Position numbers and translations under genes: made by a program
Shown: positions 36,961 to 49,595 of the stretch, one piece after another
Layout of the letters: each line of letters begins with the position of its first letter
Position numbering within the stretch: the stretch's first letter is position 1
Source of the DNA: Udeniomyces pyricola
Taxonomy: Eukaryota > Basidiomycota > Tremellomycetes > Cystofilobasidiales > Mrakiaceae
Reading direction: 5' to 3'
DNA length: 64,000 nucleotides
Assembly: GCA_039545295.1 (NCBI GenBank)
Contig: BCIK01000007.1
Coordinates: forward strand, 751,835 to 815,834
Notes under the pieces: generated by a model
What the model saw: only the letters and a program-made list of their open reading frames with translations
What the model was told of the DNA's origin: nothing
The model's database searches: none

Positions 36961-39900
36961 ATGGCCTCTCAGCAACCGAGGACGCCAGCAGGCTATTATG
37001 CCCATCATCATCCAAGAGCTAGTCCGGTCAGTTGTTTCGAGTCCGTCGTAACAGGCACCGAGCTTCCAGAGTCGTATACACCATATACCACCCTACTCCC
37101 CACCTCAACAAGACAAGGAAGCGACGATCGATGTTGCGACCTTATCTAGAAACGTCTGTGGAGATTAGTCCCCAACAGGTTGCATTTTCTTCGGAGATGT
37201 TGCAGCTCGACGGCACATGTTCAGACGGAACAAAGGGAGAGGGGGGTTCAGGAAACATGTCATCCCCATCTTGGGATCATCGTGTCGCACTGATCCTCGA
37301 AGTTCACGCAATCACAGCCAAACTTGTTGGTCGCACACTTGATCCGACCGTGCTGACATGACCCTGGTTCGTTGATGATTTCGTGCACTGCAGTCTCCGA
37401 CATCGTCTCGCTTCCCTCCGCCTGGCGTACGGGGAGGCAACCTGCTCCCACCTTCTTCGTCGGAACCCCCCCGTGCATTGCGTCGACCGCCTCCTCCCAT
37501 AACCGCTCCTCCGCCATCGGCTCACACCCCGCCTCAGCAGGATGTTGCTCGAGGAGGGGGACCGTCTGGACAACTTGGTCGCTCTGTGCCATCTGGTCAA
37601 CATTCGCCGATTGCGTCCATCCCTTTGACCTCGTCTCCAACGCATGCCGCTTATGCCCTCGCTCCGCCCAGAGCTCCGAGAACGAGACAGCAGAGCTATG
37701 AAGACGACCGAGAGCAGGAGCGAAGACATCATCAACAGATCGAGATGTCCCGGCAGCGTTCTGAGCCGATCCCGACCAAGTTCAACAGCAGTCCTCCTGG
37801 GGCTACGACTTCCCCCTCGAGTCAATACCAGCATCTGTACCACTCCTCGCCTCATCAGCAGAACCGTCAGCAGCTTCAGCCCATACAAACATCAGTCACC
37901 CAACATTACCCTTCGTCGCCCAACTCTGGACGACATCAGTACCTTACACCTACAGAGCCCCAGCCGAGCCCTCCGTCCTCTCAGCAACTTTATACGCATC
38001 GAAGGCAGCCTGAAGATCTTGCCTCACCTCCTCCTCCATCGCATGGGTACTCTCAGGTCGTCTCCGAAGGCACCTCCAAGTCGTCTTCTTTGCCTAACGC
38101 CCAGGCCTCGCCTGTTCCCATCAAACGTGTTCAGCCCAGAACGGCAAGCGACCCGAGTTTGCGCATCGGTCAGGCTAGTCGCCAACCAGACGATCGACCC
38201 GTACAGGGACGACTAAGAGGCGTCTGGGAGGAGGATATCTCTGAGGACGGTCGTCGACGCCCACCCGAAGGAGACGAGAACGGCGCGAGGTCGCTGTCGG
38301 GATCGTCCTCGCTTCACCATTATCCTTCAGCAGTCAACGGAGGCCGCGGTGAACCCCCTCCCCGACCACCTCCACCATCGCAAGGCCTCTACTCACCCGA
38401 AACTAGCACTAGCTCAACGTTCGCTTCCCCTCCGCACTCTGTCGTACCTCATCCCCACACTTCAATTCAAACCACCCGACGGCCCTCTGCAAGCCGGGGC
38501 AACTCTTCCCCCATTAACTCGACCTTTCCTTCCCTCTCCAGCACCTCATCTTCCTCGCCTCCACCGCAACAATCGAATCATTTGCAGCAACAGCAGTCGT
38601 ATCGTCCGCGAATCAGTCACGAGCAGATCTTGCCGAGACGATCCTTCTCGGCTGGCGCCGAAGACGGTCTCCGGGGCTCACCATTGGGCATGGCAAGAGA
38701 AGACAGTGGTGGAACCGCTACAAGTAGTGGCAGCGCGAAGAAGCTCGCCGCGAACGAAAAGGCGACCAAGACGCTGACCCCCAAAAAGAGCTCGGGCGTG
38801 CTCCGAAGTCTGTTTGGCAAGAAAAAGGATTCCAACTCGAGTTTGTCGTCCAACTCGTCCAACCAGGTTGGTGTCCCACCTCTACCCCCGACTCCGCCCT
38901 CCCACAAAGAACCCCGGCAACAAACCTCCGCGTCGTCGATTCTTAGCACACCATCTAAGTTTGGATCGTCTCGCCCGCGGCCAAGCCTGGACAACCATTC
39001 ATCATCATCTCCGTCCATGCACGGCATGGGGGCAAGTTCCAGTGCCAACCCGCCTTCAGCCATCAGCTTTTCTCCGTCTACCCGAGTCCTCAACGCCAAC
39101 TACCAAACCAATGGACTTCCCTCCACCTCAACCCCACCGTCTCATCCACATTCTCTCAGATCGTCGCCTCAACCCCCGACTCCGCCCGTCCTTGGGCCAG
39201 TCCTCTCAAACTCTTCTCATCCTACCTCGGCTCAACGAGTTCCCTTCCGCCCGACACCTCCCTCTCAGCATCTCTCGACCCCCGATTCACCTCCAGATTC
39301 CTTCTCTCCTTCGCCCGTCAGAACGAAACCCTCTTTGCACAACACCCCTGCCCACAGACTCCGATCCAGCTCAGACGTCTCGGCCACATCATCCTCGTCG
39401 TCATCGCTATCGAAGCTCGGCGGATCTCCCCCATGCCGTACTTCGCGGCTGCCATCGACCTCCCACGTCCAGACCGGGGCAAGCCACGGTTCTTCCGATG
39501 TAGACGCACGATTGTTTGACGGGCCTGGCCAGCAATCTCAACAGCGGGAGCTTCCGCACCTCAAAAGCTCGGGCAGCTTGAAACTTCTTTCTTTGCCAAG
39601 CTTCGGAGAGGGTCTCATGTTTGGAGGAGATGGAGGATCGCCAGACAAAGACTACGCTCCATTGCCGCCTCGGGGACCGGTCCATTTGCCTCAACAACAA
39701 CAACAGCTTGGACGTGCAGTCGTTGGAACGAACCCAGAGTGGTCCATCCCAGAGCTCTCTAAATCATCGGGTGATTGGAAACTGGGATTCTCTTCTCCTC
39801 CGCCATCCTCGCCACCAACCCAAGCGCCTCCACCACCACCCGCTGCTGTCTCCACCTCGGAGATGACGCGCCCCACATCTTCTATGGCGACTTCCAACCC

Positions 39901-42900
39901 GGGATCGTCGCTTGTACCCCCAAGCTCCGAGGTTTCTGGTCGATCCAAACCGGACCTCAAAATCGCGGTTAAGCCATATGCCTCAAATCAACCTCCCTCA
40001 CACTATCGCGAACCCTCCATCTCTTCTTCGCCATCGTCCCTGACGACGACGTCTCCTGCGCTTAGCAATAAATACATCGCTGCCACTGCTTCCGGGCCTA
40101 TAGCAAATCCTTCGACCACGACGACGGCAACGGCCTCAGCGGCCGTCGTTCAGACCACTCAGCCGCTTCAAGTCCGACGCCGGGCGACCCCGCCCTCAGG
40201 GACGCCTCCTTCTCTTCCCCCTCACGCTCTGGCTCCCTCCGCGCCATTGGCGCCCATTGAAGCTTCCTCGCACACCCCTCAAAATCCCCTTCCACGAATC
40301 GAGAAGGCATCTTCGTCTCCGACAACAGCAACAACCGTCGTGAAAACTGTTCCTTCGTCTTCGCATCATGCCCGAACCGACTCGGACGTTAGCTTGAGAA
40401 CGCTTGTGAAGAAAGTGGATGGATTCATGCGGAGTGGCGCTCTAGGAAGCGTCGATGAGCTCAGCGAAGCTGCATCGCCCCAGCCCGGAGTGAAGGAGGA
40501 GGAGGAGCAGCAGACAAGGCATGGACAGTCGAGCTTCCAGACGATCCCACCGCTCTTGGTCGGGACCGAGCGAGAGAAGGAGAGAGAGCGTCAGAGGCAA
40601 CGTAACAAGGGCGTCGCGAAGATTATGAGAGTAGGAGAAGTGCGCAGAAAGAATTTGGCGCGACGTCAAGGAAGGGAGACCGGGGGAGGATCCCTGCAGC
40701 TGTCGCCAGGAGCACAGATTCAACCACATCGGCAGCGGGTAGGGAGACAAGGGGACTTGGCGAACAGGCTTGAAGATTGCTTGCAAACGTACGCCATGCT
40801 CTTTCTGTGTCTGATCGTGTTTGTTGTTGTGTGAATCTGCTATGTGGCGTGAGTTCTGCGCATGTACTTACACTGCCCTCCTCCCCCCCCCCCCCTTTCC
40901 TTCCTCTTCCTTTCTCTGTAGTTACCACCTGACGACCAGTCGCGCTTCGCTTATCCGCGGCACTCTCCTCCCGATCCTATACGACTCCGAACGTCGTGGC
41001 ATCTGTCTCACCACGCCCGATGGCTCTGCCGAGACGAAGAGCATGCGGACTGTCTGCTTTGATTGGCTGATTCTGCTAGTGACTAAGGGCATCTGGGTCG
41101 AGCAGGCGGCGAACGAACGAGGGGCGGTGTTAGAGGCTGTAGGAGCGTTGTTGGAGAGGTGAGCAAGCGAATCATCTCATGTTTCGTCTAACTTTAACGC
41201 AATGAGTTGACTGCTGAAGTTCCTTGCTTACCCTTGGATCCAATGCGTTCAATCGCATCTAGTCCAGTCCTTTCGGCCCGAGCTCTGGCGACTGACGAGA
41301 GCGACTCCGCAATCTTCCGCAAAATCATGCCGAGCGTCGTGAGCTTTGTCATGAACAAGCTATCTTCCAAGGGAATCTTTCAAAACACGCTTGGCTTCGC
41401 CGGAAGAATTTTGGGTGAGTGAATGTTATCATGGACGATATGCTCAGTCAAGATTGCTGAGTCCTTTTGTCTTTTGACGCTGACTCGCCTCCAATCATTC
41501 CTTCTTTGCCCTCAGCGTTTGCTTTCTTTCGAGTCGATGGCATCGCTCAACAGCTCCTTGCTGCACTGCCTGTCTCGCGCCTTGCTCTCATGCGGCTACA
41601 CAATCAAATCGAAGACAACTCGTATGTTCTTCTGCCTCCCTCCTGTACCTGTGGTCTTCCTTGTACACGAGTCAACGACGTCTGACAAGTTGTTCCATTG
41701 ATATGTTCTGTTTCATCAGTGCCGAGCTGTCGACGACACACGAATTCGAGCCGTTTCCAGAATATCTCTCGCCGTTTGCCTTCAAAGATGCTCGGTCATA
41801 CCTCGAAGCGCTTGGCAACTCTTCCATCTCATTTGACACGCCAGAGGATGATGTGGCGTATCGATTTACGACGGGCAACTGGCTTCGTCGATGGCAGGTT
41901 AGTAAGACAAGTGGAACGGAGCATAATCGCTGTACAAATGATGATGATGTAACGTGACTGACATGCTGTGTCTTCATGTCGTCATTTCCATGGCGCGCTT
42001 CTAGTCGGACGATTCAGAGCTCTTCTTCACTTTCTTCCGAGCATACCACAAGCAACTCGCCACGTTTTACCCATCACTGGCCGATCCAGATTGTGCGGAT
42101 GTTCTCAAGCCATCTCAATTGCTCGCCGCGCCTGGTTATGCCCGTAAGTCGATACGCGTTGTAATCTGAGATTGACAGCTTTGTCAGTGGACTTATTCTC
42201 TGTTGGTTCCTAATATATCCTTTGCCCCAGATCTTGCGACGATCTTCTCGACAAAGTGCCTGTCCTACGTCCAGGGAAAGGTCGTCTCTGTTACCACCTC
42301 GGCTTCGGCTTCGACATTCAATTCCGACGAGACCGCCTTTGCAGGTTCCGCTGGCAAGCCTCTGGTTCTCCAGAGCGCCAATCGGAAGCTGACGGACACG
42401 ATCAACACCCTTGTGGGAACGCCTGTCGTAGTCGATCTCGAACTCGGCGAGGAGGTTGAGGGAGCAAGGATTTGGAAGGGCATGAGCGACGTATGGATCC
42501 GACTCCTCGTCAAAAAGACGAACCTTTATGAGCCGAAAGGCGTGTTGTAAGTGATGCTCTTGCCATGTGTACAATGGTCCAGAGCATGTGACAGTGACTG
42601 ACTCGTTCATTTCTTTTCCCTCAGTTGTTTGTTTGATTTGCTCGACGTGGTTACCACGCTTCCTCCAGACCCTTTTACGGACTCGCTTCTCTTCCACCCT
42701 CGCAACGCAACGTTTTCGACCCCGTTTCTCGTTTCGCCGTTGAACATCATTCTTCGCGACGCCGATCACTCCCTGACAATCTGCAAAGCCATCTCATACA
42801 TCTTCCAGCATTGGGACACCCTCACTGCTACGCCAGAGGATCGAAGCCGACTGTTGGACCTCTTGCTTGACCCCGTCATCTTCCAGCGACTCGTCCTCTT

Positions 42901-44816
42901 TTGGTCCCAATCAGTTCGATCGTACATCGTCCGGCTTATCGTTTTCCGGCTGAGTCATCTCAAAGATCGGATCGGAGGCCCAACCGAGGCCGAGATCGAG
43001 ACCATCACTCGGCTCAACGCCCGCGTCGAAGCCATTCGAAAGCGGCATGCCGAGCTCGAGCAATCGGTTCTCGGTTCTATCCTTGAGGACGAAGTCGAGA
43101 CGGAAGAGGGTCCTGGGGCTAGTGGTCGAGATTCTTCGCTCAGTCATCATGCCGCAAGAGCGTCTACACCGGCCGAGGACCCTGCCTCGCCAGTGGGCGG
43201 CATCAAACGGTCTCGATCGACCATTGCGATGCTACCACCACCACCACTCGATTTGGACACCGTGGGCCCACCCAACAGTAAGGCTGAGCAGCTTCTTGGT
43301 CTTCGTCACGGCTCGATCGACCGAGGGGATGGGTTGGCCGAGGTTATCGTCACCGCCCCAGCTGGCGCCGGTGGAGACAAAAACGCGCTCGGCAAGGCGA
43401 CGTCTTGGTTCAAGAAGAGCTTCGGTGGAGGAAACAAGAAGAAGCGCAATGGAAGCCTAGGCGGAGGTGGAGACAGCACCGGTGGTAGCGGCAGTGGTCG
43501 GAGTTCAATCAGTGAATCTGGAGGTGGCAGGAAAGTGTCGTTGGCGGGGATCAAGGAAGTCTCAGAGGAGCCCACTTCTTCACCTCGGCCTTCGAGGGAC
43601 CTTGGTATTCGGGGAGGAGATGAGCAGGCCAAGACTCCGACTTCGGCCCGGTCGTTTTCTTCCTCGTCAACTTCGACATCAGGCGGTCCCAACCAACCGC
43701 CTCCGCTCTTCTCTCAATTGCCTCAGTCACCGACGAACCCCAATGACTTCCTTTCTCCCACGCGATCCTCGTTTGAATCTTCGATCTTGCCGCTTTCACC
43801 AGCCGAAAGCGCTTTCAATGACCGGATGGAGTCTCAGCTGCTCAAGGCGGAAACATTCCGTTCGAGCACCGGCGGACTTGTCCTGCCTCCTCCTTCGTCT
43901 TCGGTCGGCGGGGGTCCACGCATCACCGAAATCTTTTCGGATCATCATCCCAACTCGAATCTACGGGAAGACGACGACGACGATGACGATGATGAGAATA
44001 GTCCACATGCCGCGTCTCGATCCTCCTCGGTCGACACCTCGCGCTCGACGACACCGACACGACCTTTGTCGTCTCATCTCCATCCCCCTGCCGCTCAAGC
44101 CGTCTTCACGTTCGAATTCGCCAATTCTCCCCGATCCGACGCGTTTGATGCGCCTCCTCTGTCGCCTTTCTCCCTTCCTCCCCCTAACGGCTCGTCATCG
44201 ACATCTTCCACTGGTTCCTCTCCGCGTTCAACCTCGCCAACCCAGCAGTCGCTAGTCGCACCACCAACCAATGCGCCCTCTCAGCGAATGTCCCGATCAT
44301 TCTCCCGCCGATCGAGTCTCCTGACGCCGCTCGCGCAGAGCGTCCTCGACGGACTCAAAGACGTCCCGACTCGACCTCAACAAGGTGCGCTTCTCGAGCG
44401 TCAGGATCAGATCCTCGAGGACGAGTCCGAGGCTGTCGCCATCGCCTCAGAGGTCGAGAAGACTCGAAAGGCCAAAGCAGCCGCTGCTGCAGCGGTGGAG
44501 GCCAAGGGATACGAAAAGAAACTCCATCCGTATGCGGTCAGGTTCTTTGCCGAAGTCGAAGACTGCATGGGAGAATATCACGAGTCAGTCTGGTTTCCTT
44601 TTTTGTGCTTTTCTTGGCGTTGAGATGGTTTGCTTTGATCCGTATAGTCTACCTCTAAACTATCTGACTGACCCTTTCTCGTTGTATGTTGTTTTGTCTT
44701 TCTTGTATGTGGAACTTGGCTTGATCAGTTGGTTTGGACCCGATGGACCCGGATCGCTCGGGGACGGTCAACCACCACGTTTGTCCGTCCAGTGGAGTTT
44801 CCACGACGACGAGTAG
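36961..44816 (+). CDS. Giant Ser/Pro-rich fungal protein with conserved helical core (DUF1765-like)
   Basis: Exon 1 (36961-37026) encodes MASQQPRTPAGYYAHHHPRA; after a 367-nt intron a single 3.4-kb exon encodes over 1,100 residues rich in Ser, Pro and Gln, ending in a basic stretch (KEREKERERQRQRNKGVAKI). The next exon joins in frame as LQTYHLTTSRASLIRGTLLP and begins a conserved, helical region interrupted by short introns: ESDSAIFRKIMPSVVSFVMN, GIAQQLLAALPVSRL, TTGNWLRRWQSDDSELFFTF and HSLTICKAISYIFQHWD with QSVRSYIVRLIVFRLSHL. The C-terminal half is again low complexity with acidic D-runs, and ends YHDWFGPDG...WSFHDDE-stop. The layout resembles fungal proteins annotated with DUF1765, from memory. 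Function unknown. No membrane segment is convincing. About 2,000 residues in total. Confidence 0.7.
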
Positions 44817-46208
44817 CTGCTCCCTCCAACCACATGGGCCGTCTCTCTCCCTGGAAACAGAAAGGGAGGGGAGGAGGGTTGCTTTGTCAGCTGCTGGCAC
44901 TTGTATTTATCCTTGCTTCTACCCGTGCTCTTGCTTTTTTTTCTGTTCATCTCTTCCTCCTCTAGGCCCTGTTGCCTGCTTTTCCACCTCCGTTTCTTTA
45001 TCTGCTCATTGTTGCAGACACATCGCTTCCCTTTCCCTTCCATCTTCTCTATCCTTGCATCCTCGTGCTCCACCCTATCCCCACACAACGGATACCTCTG
45101 GCCTTTCGTCCCATGCCACTCGTTTCATTCGCTGCTTTTGCACCACTCACGACCAATTACCCCCCTCCCCCCTCCTTTCCCCTTTCCTCCCTCCTTCGCC
45201 CTTGCCAAGCACAGCCACTGGCCTTGCGTCGCCCCACCAACGGTCGCAACCAAACCCAGTCGCTCATCCTTCTGGCAATGTCCGTCACCAAGACGATTTC
45301 ATAGATTCCCTCTCCCTTGCATTAACGCCTAAGCCTTTTCCTTTCGCTACTCCCAATCTCTATGCAAAACTTCGGTTCCAACCCTCCCCCTCCCCCCCCC
45401 CCCCCCCCCGCCCTTTCATTCGAGCCCTTACACACGCACACGAACCCATACACTTAAGCCTTCTCTCATCGTCGAGCCTAAAATCCTTTCTACAGGCAAG
45501 AACCACATGGTCCCCTTTTTATTTATTTATTCATTTTATTCTCTATCTTGTTTTGGTTCTATTGCGTCCTTCCGTTCCTGTGCTTTTCATATTATATATA
45601 TTTGTGTGTGTTCAGCTCGCCTGTTCAATTTCCTTTGATCATTGCCGATATATCGCTCCTGGCAGATCCGATCACGTGTCTTCCTTTCACTCTCGATCCA
45701 CCCGTTACTTCACTCTCAGATCTCACTCCCCAGCGCAACGCGGAGATTCATGGCCGCGCGGAGAGAGTCCCGGGTGGGGGGAGGGAGGAGGAATCGTGGG
45801 CGCGAGAGACGGGGTCTCTCCGATCAATTGCGTTCTACACTCACGAGGGTTGACGAACATACAACGGGCCATCGCCATTGCCAAGGAAACCAAAAGATGA
45901 CTGCAGGAAGGAAACGATCGGAGGCAGAGAGAAAAAGAAAAGATTGGAAAAAGGAAAAGCTAGAAGTACAGATGCAGTCGGATACGAATGAGGAATCCGA
46001 TCGGATGATGATGGATCGACCCCTTCTTCCAAAGGAACTCCCAAGAAAAAAAGGAAGAAAAAAAAAACAAACAACGGAAGAAACCGATACTCGTCGACGG
46101 GCCAAAATACACGAATCGGAAGTTGGCTTTCAAGAAGAAAAAAAAGAAGAAGAAGAAAAAAAAATACGGTGCTTTAGCATCGTTTTTTTTTTTCTCTTCT
46201 TTTTTTTT
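44817..46208. other. Convergent intergenic region, pyrimidine- then purine-rich
   Basis: Between the giant gene (plus) and the SDR gene (minus). From about 44860 to 45740 the plus strand is C/T-rich, with an 18-nt C run at 45392-45409; from about 45880 to 46200 it switches to A/G-rich. Each half therefore gives a CU-rich 3' flank to its own gene. Open frames here are low-complexity by-products. Confidence 0.6.
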
Positions 46209-48393
46209 TCAGCCGCTAAGGACCTGCTGCAATTCGAGAAGCTGCTTCATGGTTTCTCCAAACGTCTCTTCCTTGGTGTGATCTGAGCAAAGGAAAAGGG
46301 GGGATGTGGAGTCATGAAGTTGGAGCAGTGGAGCGGAAGGGGAAGGGAAGGGGGGGGGGCGCATGGGAAGATCATGACGGGCTTGATCAGCCGATGCGAA
46401 CCTATAAAAAAAAAAAAACAAGACCAAGAAGAAGGAAGAAAAGAAAAGAAGAAAAAAACCTCCAGGAAGAAAACTCACATTTGATTTGAGCGCCACCGAG
46501 ACCGAGTTGATTAACGGCCTTGGACGTGTCGAGTTGGTAGATCTTACCCGAGCCGACGAGGGTGTGTTGCTCGGCTTGAGGTAGAGGAACTCTGTGCGAG
46601 ATATCGGGGAACTGCAGATGTTTGATCCATACGAGTGAGAGAGAGTGAGATAAGTGTCAGGATCAAGAGCAAAGTATAGATCATATGATAATAGCAGGGG
46701 AATGAAATGAGAAAAGCAGATAATATGAGCCCAAGCGGGGGGGGGGGGCAATGAGTGAGATAGATTTTTTCTCTATGACTCACCCTCGTTCGGGCCAATT
46801 CAGAGAGCCAAACATTGTCGTATTCGCCTCCCGCAACGATGAAGCGACCCGAGACGCCCTTTTCGACGGCGAGGACATGAGCGAGAGCTACGTCCCTCAC
46901 ATCGGCGTACCAAGGGAAGAGTGTAGTGGGAATGCCCGACTTGACGCATTCACCGCTGATGAGGCTCCAAAGGATGGCAGTCGTGTAGTTGAGTTTGCTG
47001 AGCTCGTGGTGGAATGGAGTGCAGAGCGGACCAAAGACCATGGGTGGGCTGTTGGACAACATATGGCGCGCATAGAAAGTAAGGACAAGAGGTAGCGGAA
47101 AGGCAATAAAGGACGAGAGGGATGGGTTAGTACCAGTCTCTCGCAGGACGCAAACGAAGAACCGGAAGAAGAAAAAAGAAAGAAAAAAAAAAGTACACGA
47201 GAGATAAAGAATTTATCTGCCTACCAGATGAACGAGCAGATAAAGTTGGCTTTTGCAGCAATCTCCTGCGCCGCCTTTTCGGCCATCGTCTTGGTGTGGC
47301 AGAACCACATCATTCGATCTTCGCACGCCTTTGCCTCATCGCTCGTCATCGGGTTCCAATCGTTCTCGGTGTAAACTTTGCCGCCTTGGTGGTCGGCGGG
47401 AGTCCTGAAGTTGCCAATGGCAGCTGAGAGTGGATGAGGTGATATCGATAGGAGAAAAAAAAAACAAGGAAGATTCATTATAGATGACTCATCTCACGTC
47501 AACGACCTGAATGTGTAGACAGAGCAAGTCGTACCGAAGGAGGATGTCATGACGACGTGCTTGACCGATGATTCCTTGGCGGCAGCGTTCAAAACGTTGC
47601 ACGTGCCGTGAACAGCTGATATATGGGGAGATTCAGATAGACGGAAAGAATACAAACCAGAGCAGAAATAAATTGGGTCCAGAAGACCCGAGAAAAGATG
47701 TCAGTCTTTACTTGTCTCATGTGACATGACGAATCACGAAAGCGACGTCCCAGAGCCCGAGGATTGTGCTTGCGTGTCTAGAGGAAGCTTTAGTTTGAGG
47801 CCAAGAAACGACGACTCACCTGGCTTGAGGTAGTCCGTCTCGTAAGATTGACCATGACTGTGCATGGGGGAAGCGACGTGGGCGATTGTGTTGCAGCCTT
47901 GGCAAGATTATGTGCGGAGCGACGCAGAAGAATGACGCCAGTGGAGATTGCGGCGAGGAGACGAGAGGTCATGCAGAACAAAGAAAAGGAGCGAGAGGAA
48001 GGGAAAGATGAATCGAGCGAAGGATCATTGGGAAGGAGATCAAAGAAGAATGGAAACCACGTCAGCCTATTTTCCTGCAAAATCCTCAGACATGCTCATC
48101 GCTCGAATGACCTTTGAAAGATTGACGGCTCAGGTCTTACCTTGGACAGCCTCAGTAAAATCGTGATCTGCGATCTCCTCGCAGAGGTAGAACTCGATGC
48201 GATCGGCGTACGGCTTGAAGTACTTGGAGGCCACGATGTCTTCGAACCTCGATTGAAGACGAACGGTCCCTCGGACGATCCATCCGCGTTGCAAGAATTG
48301 GAGAGCTAGGTGGGAGCCAATGAAGCCGTTGAAGCCGGTGATAAGGACCTTTTTGCCATTCGAGGCGGGGAGTTGAGTGTGAGTGGACGACAT
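46209..48393 (-). CDS. NAD(P)-dependent extended SDR (Gre2/DFR-like) with Phe replacing catalytic Tyr
   Basis: Extended short-chain dehydrogenase family, related to fungal Gre2 methylglyoxal reductases and plant dihydroflavonol/cinnamoyl-CoA reductases. The N terminus has KKVLITGFNGFIGSHLALQF, the GxxGxxG dinucleotide site, then VRGTVR with a basic residue suited to NADP. Later: a segment giving HVASPM, VVMTSSFAAIGN with the active-site Ser, WNPMTSDEA, and MMWFCHTKTMAEKAAQEIA where YxxxK is expected. Read base by base, the first position is TTC (Phe) and the Lys is kept. Downstream NSPPMVFGP, FPWYADVRDVALAHVLAVE and SGRFIVAGGEYDN are typical of the family. Six or so introns. The start at 48393 gives MSSTHTQLP before the fold. 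A TATA-like element lies near 48508-48516. Confidence 0.85.
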
Positions 48394-49595
48394 GTTGAAC
48401 TGGGAGTGAGATGGGATTGTGAGTGAGTGAGTTGTCTGCAGGAGCGGGTAGATGATGGTCTGAGGGAAGGGAGGGGGAGAGTGGCGAGAAGGAAGGAATG
48501 ACAGATCATATATAAGAGGAGAAGTTCCAAGATGGAACATGATGGAAGAAATGCAGCAAAGGGATACGTCAGAAAAATCCTTCCTTCGCCTTCGAAGGCT
48601 TCCTTTCGCAACCGAATTCAGTATGACGTCAATGGAAAGAGGACATTGAGTCGAAGCTCGAAGCCTTGGTTAGCGATATCATCACACCGTCGTAGACTAG
48701 AGAGAACCGTAATCTCGTCCCAGATATCCGAACCAACGCAGGTGGCGAAGAACCCGTGGCGGGTCATGACGGATTCATGTAAACGTCCAGGCAGGCACAG
48801 ATGACCGGATGGTCTGATGGTCGGCATGTTGACCAGGATGGGGGCAAAGGGCGGCGCAGCAACTGTTGTTGAATTACGTCACTCATGACTGCCTCCTATT
48901 GTGGATTCTGTTCCCTAACAAGAACTGAAATATAACCATTGCGCAAAAGAGAGATCAGGGTGAGAGAAAGCTAAAGCGGGAGGATGATATTTACCGAAAA
49001 CTGCAAATCACGAAGTAGAGGGCAAATCCAGGATGCATCGATAGGGCAAAGGTGCAAGTGTAGGGAAAAAAAAAGAGAAAGAATCAAAGTGAGCGAATCA
49101 TCGAGTCGAACCCGAAGACGAGAGAGGCCGCCAGCTGGGTCGAAGTACGTAGTACAGCTGCAAAAGCTTTTCCTTTGAATCGAAAGCGTACACGCGTGCT
49201 TGCTTTGGCATCCAAAAGAACAGAAAGAACGAAGTAGAGATCCGAGAAACGAAAGACTGTGAAGAAAAGGAAAGGAGGCATATCAAAGAACGAACGTGAA
49301 AATGTAAGAGAAGAAAGGGATCAAGCAAGGGAGAAGAAGAAAAAAAGACACAGAGAAGAAGAGCAACAATGATTGGGGATCATGCAGACGCAGAAATGTC
49401 GGGTTGAGAAGGCTAAGCGAAGAAGAGAAAGGAGAATACAAAAAGATGAAAAGGCATAGAACAGAGAGAGAAAGAAAAAAGGAGGAAAATAGGGCATCAA
49501 GGAGAGGTAAGATGGGCAAGAAAACGGAAAAGGGGAATCTTTATCCACCCTTCGACTTTCCGACCCATATGTACCCGAGAGTCTCCCACTTGATT
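48394..49595. other. Intergenic region between SDR and phosphatase genes
   Basis: The left part holds the SDR promoter with TATATAAG near 48509-48516. The right part, about 48960-49540, is A/G-rich on the plus strand and would be the CU-rich 3' flank of the minus-strand phosphatase gene. No gene seen. Confidence 0.55.

Noticed and set aside
38617..39509. Overlapping plus- and minus-strand frames inside the giant gene's large exon
   Set aside because: They are shadows of the Ser/Pro-rich coding frame, which is continuous and joins to conserved exons on both sides.
44734..45900. Plus-strand open frame of 388 codons overlapping the end of the giant gene
   Set aside because: The true exon ends at 44816 in another frame, and the long frame is a product of pyrimidine-rich sequence without motifs.
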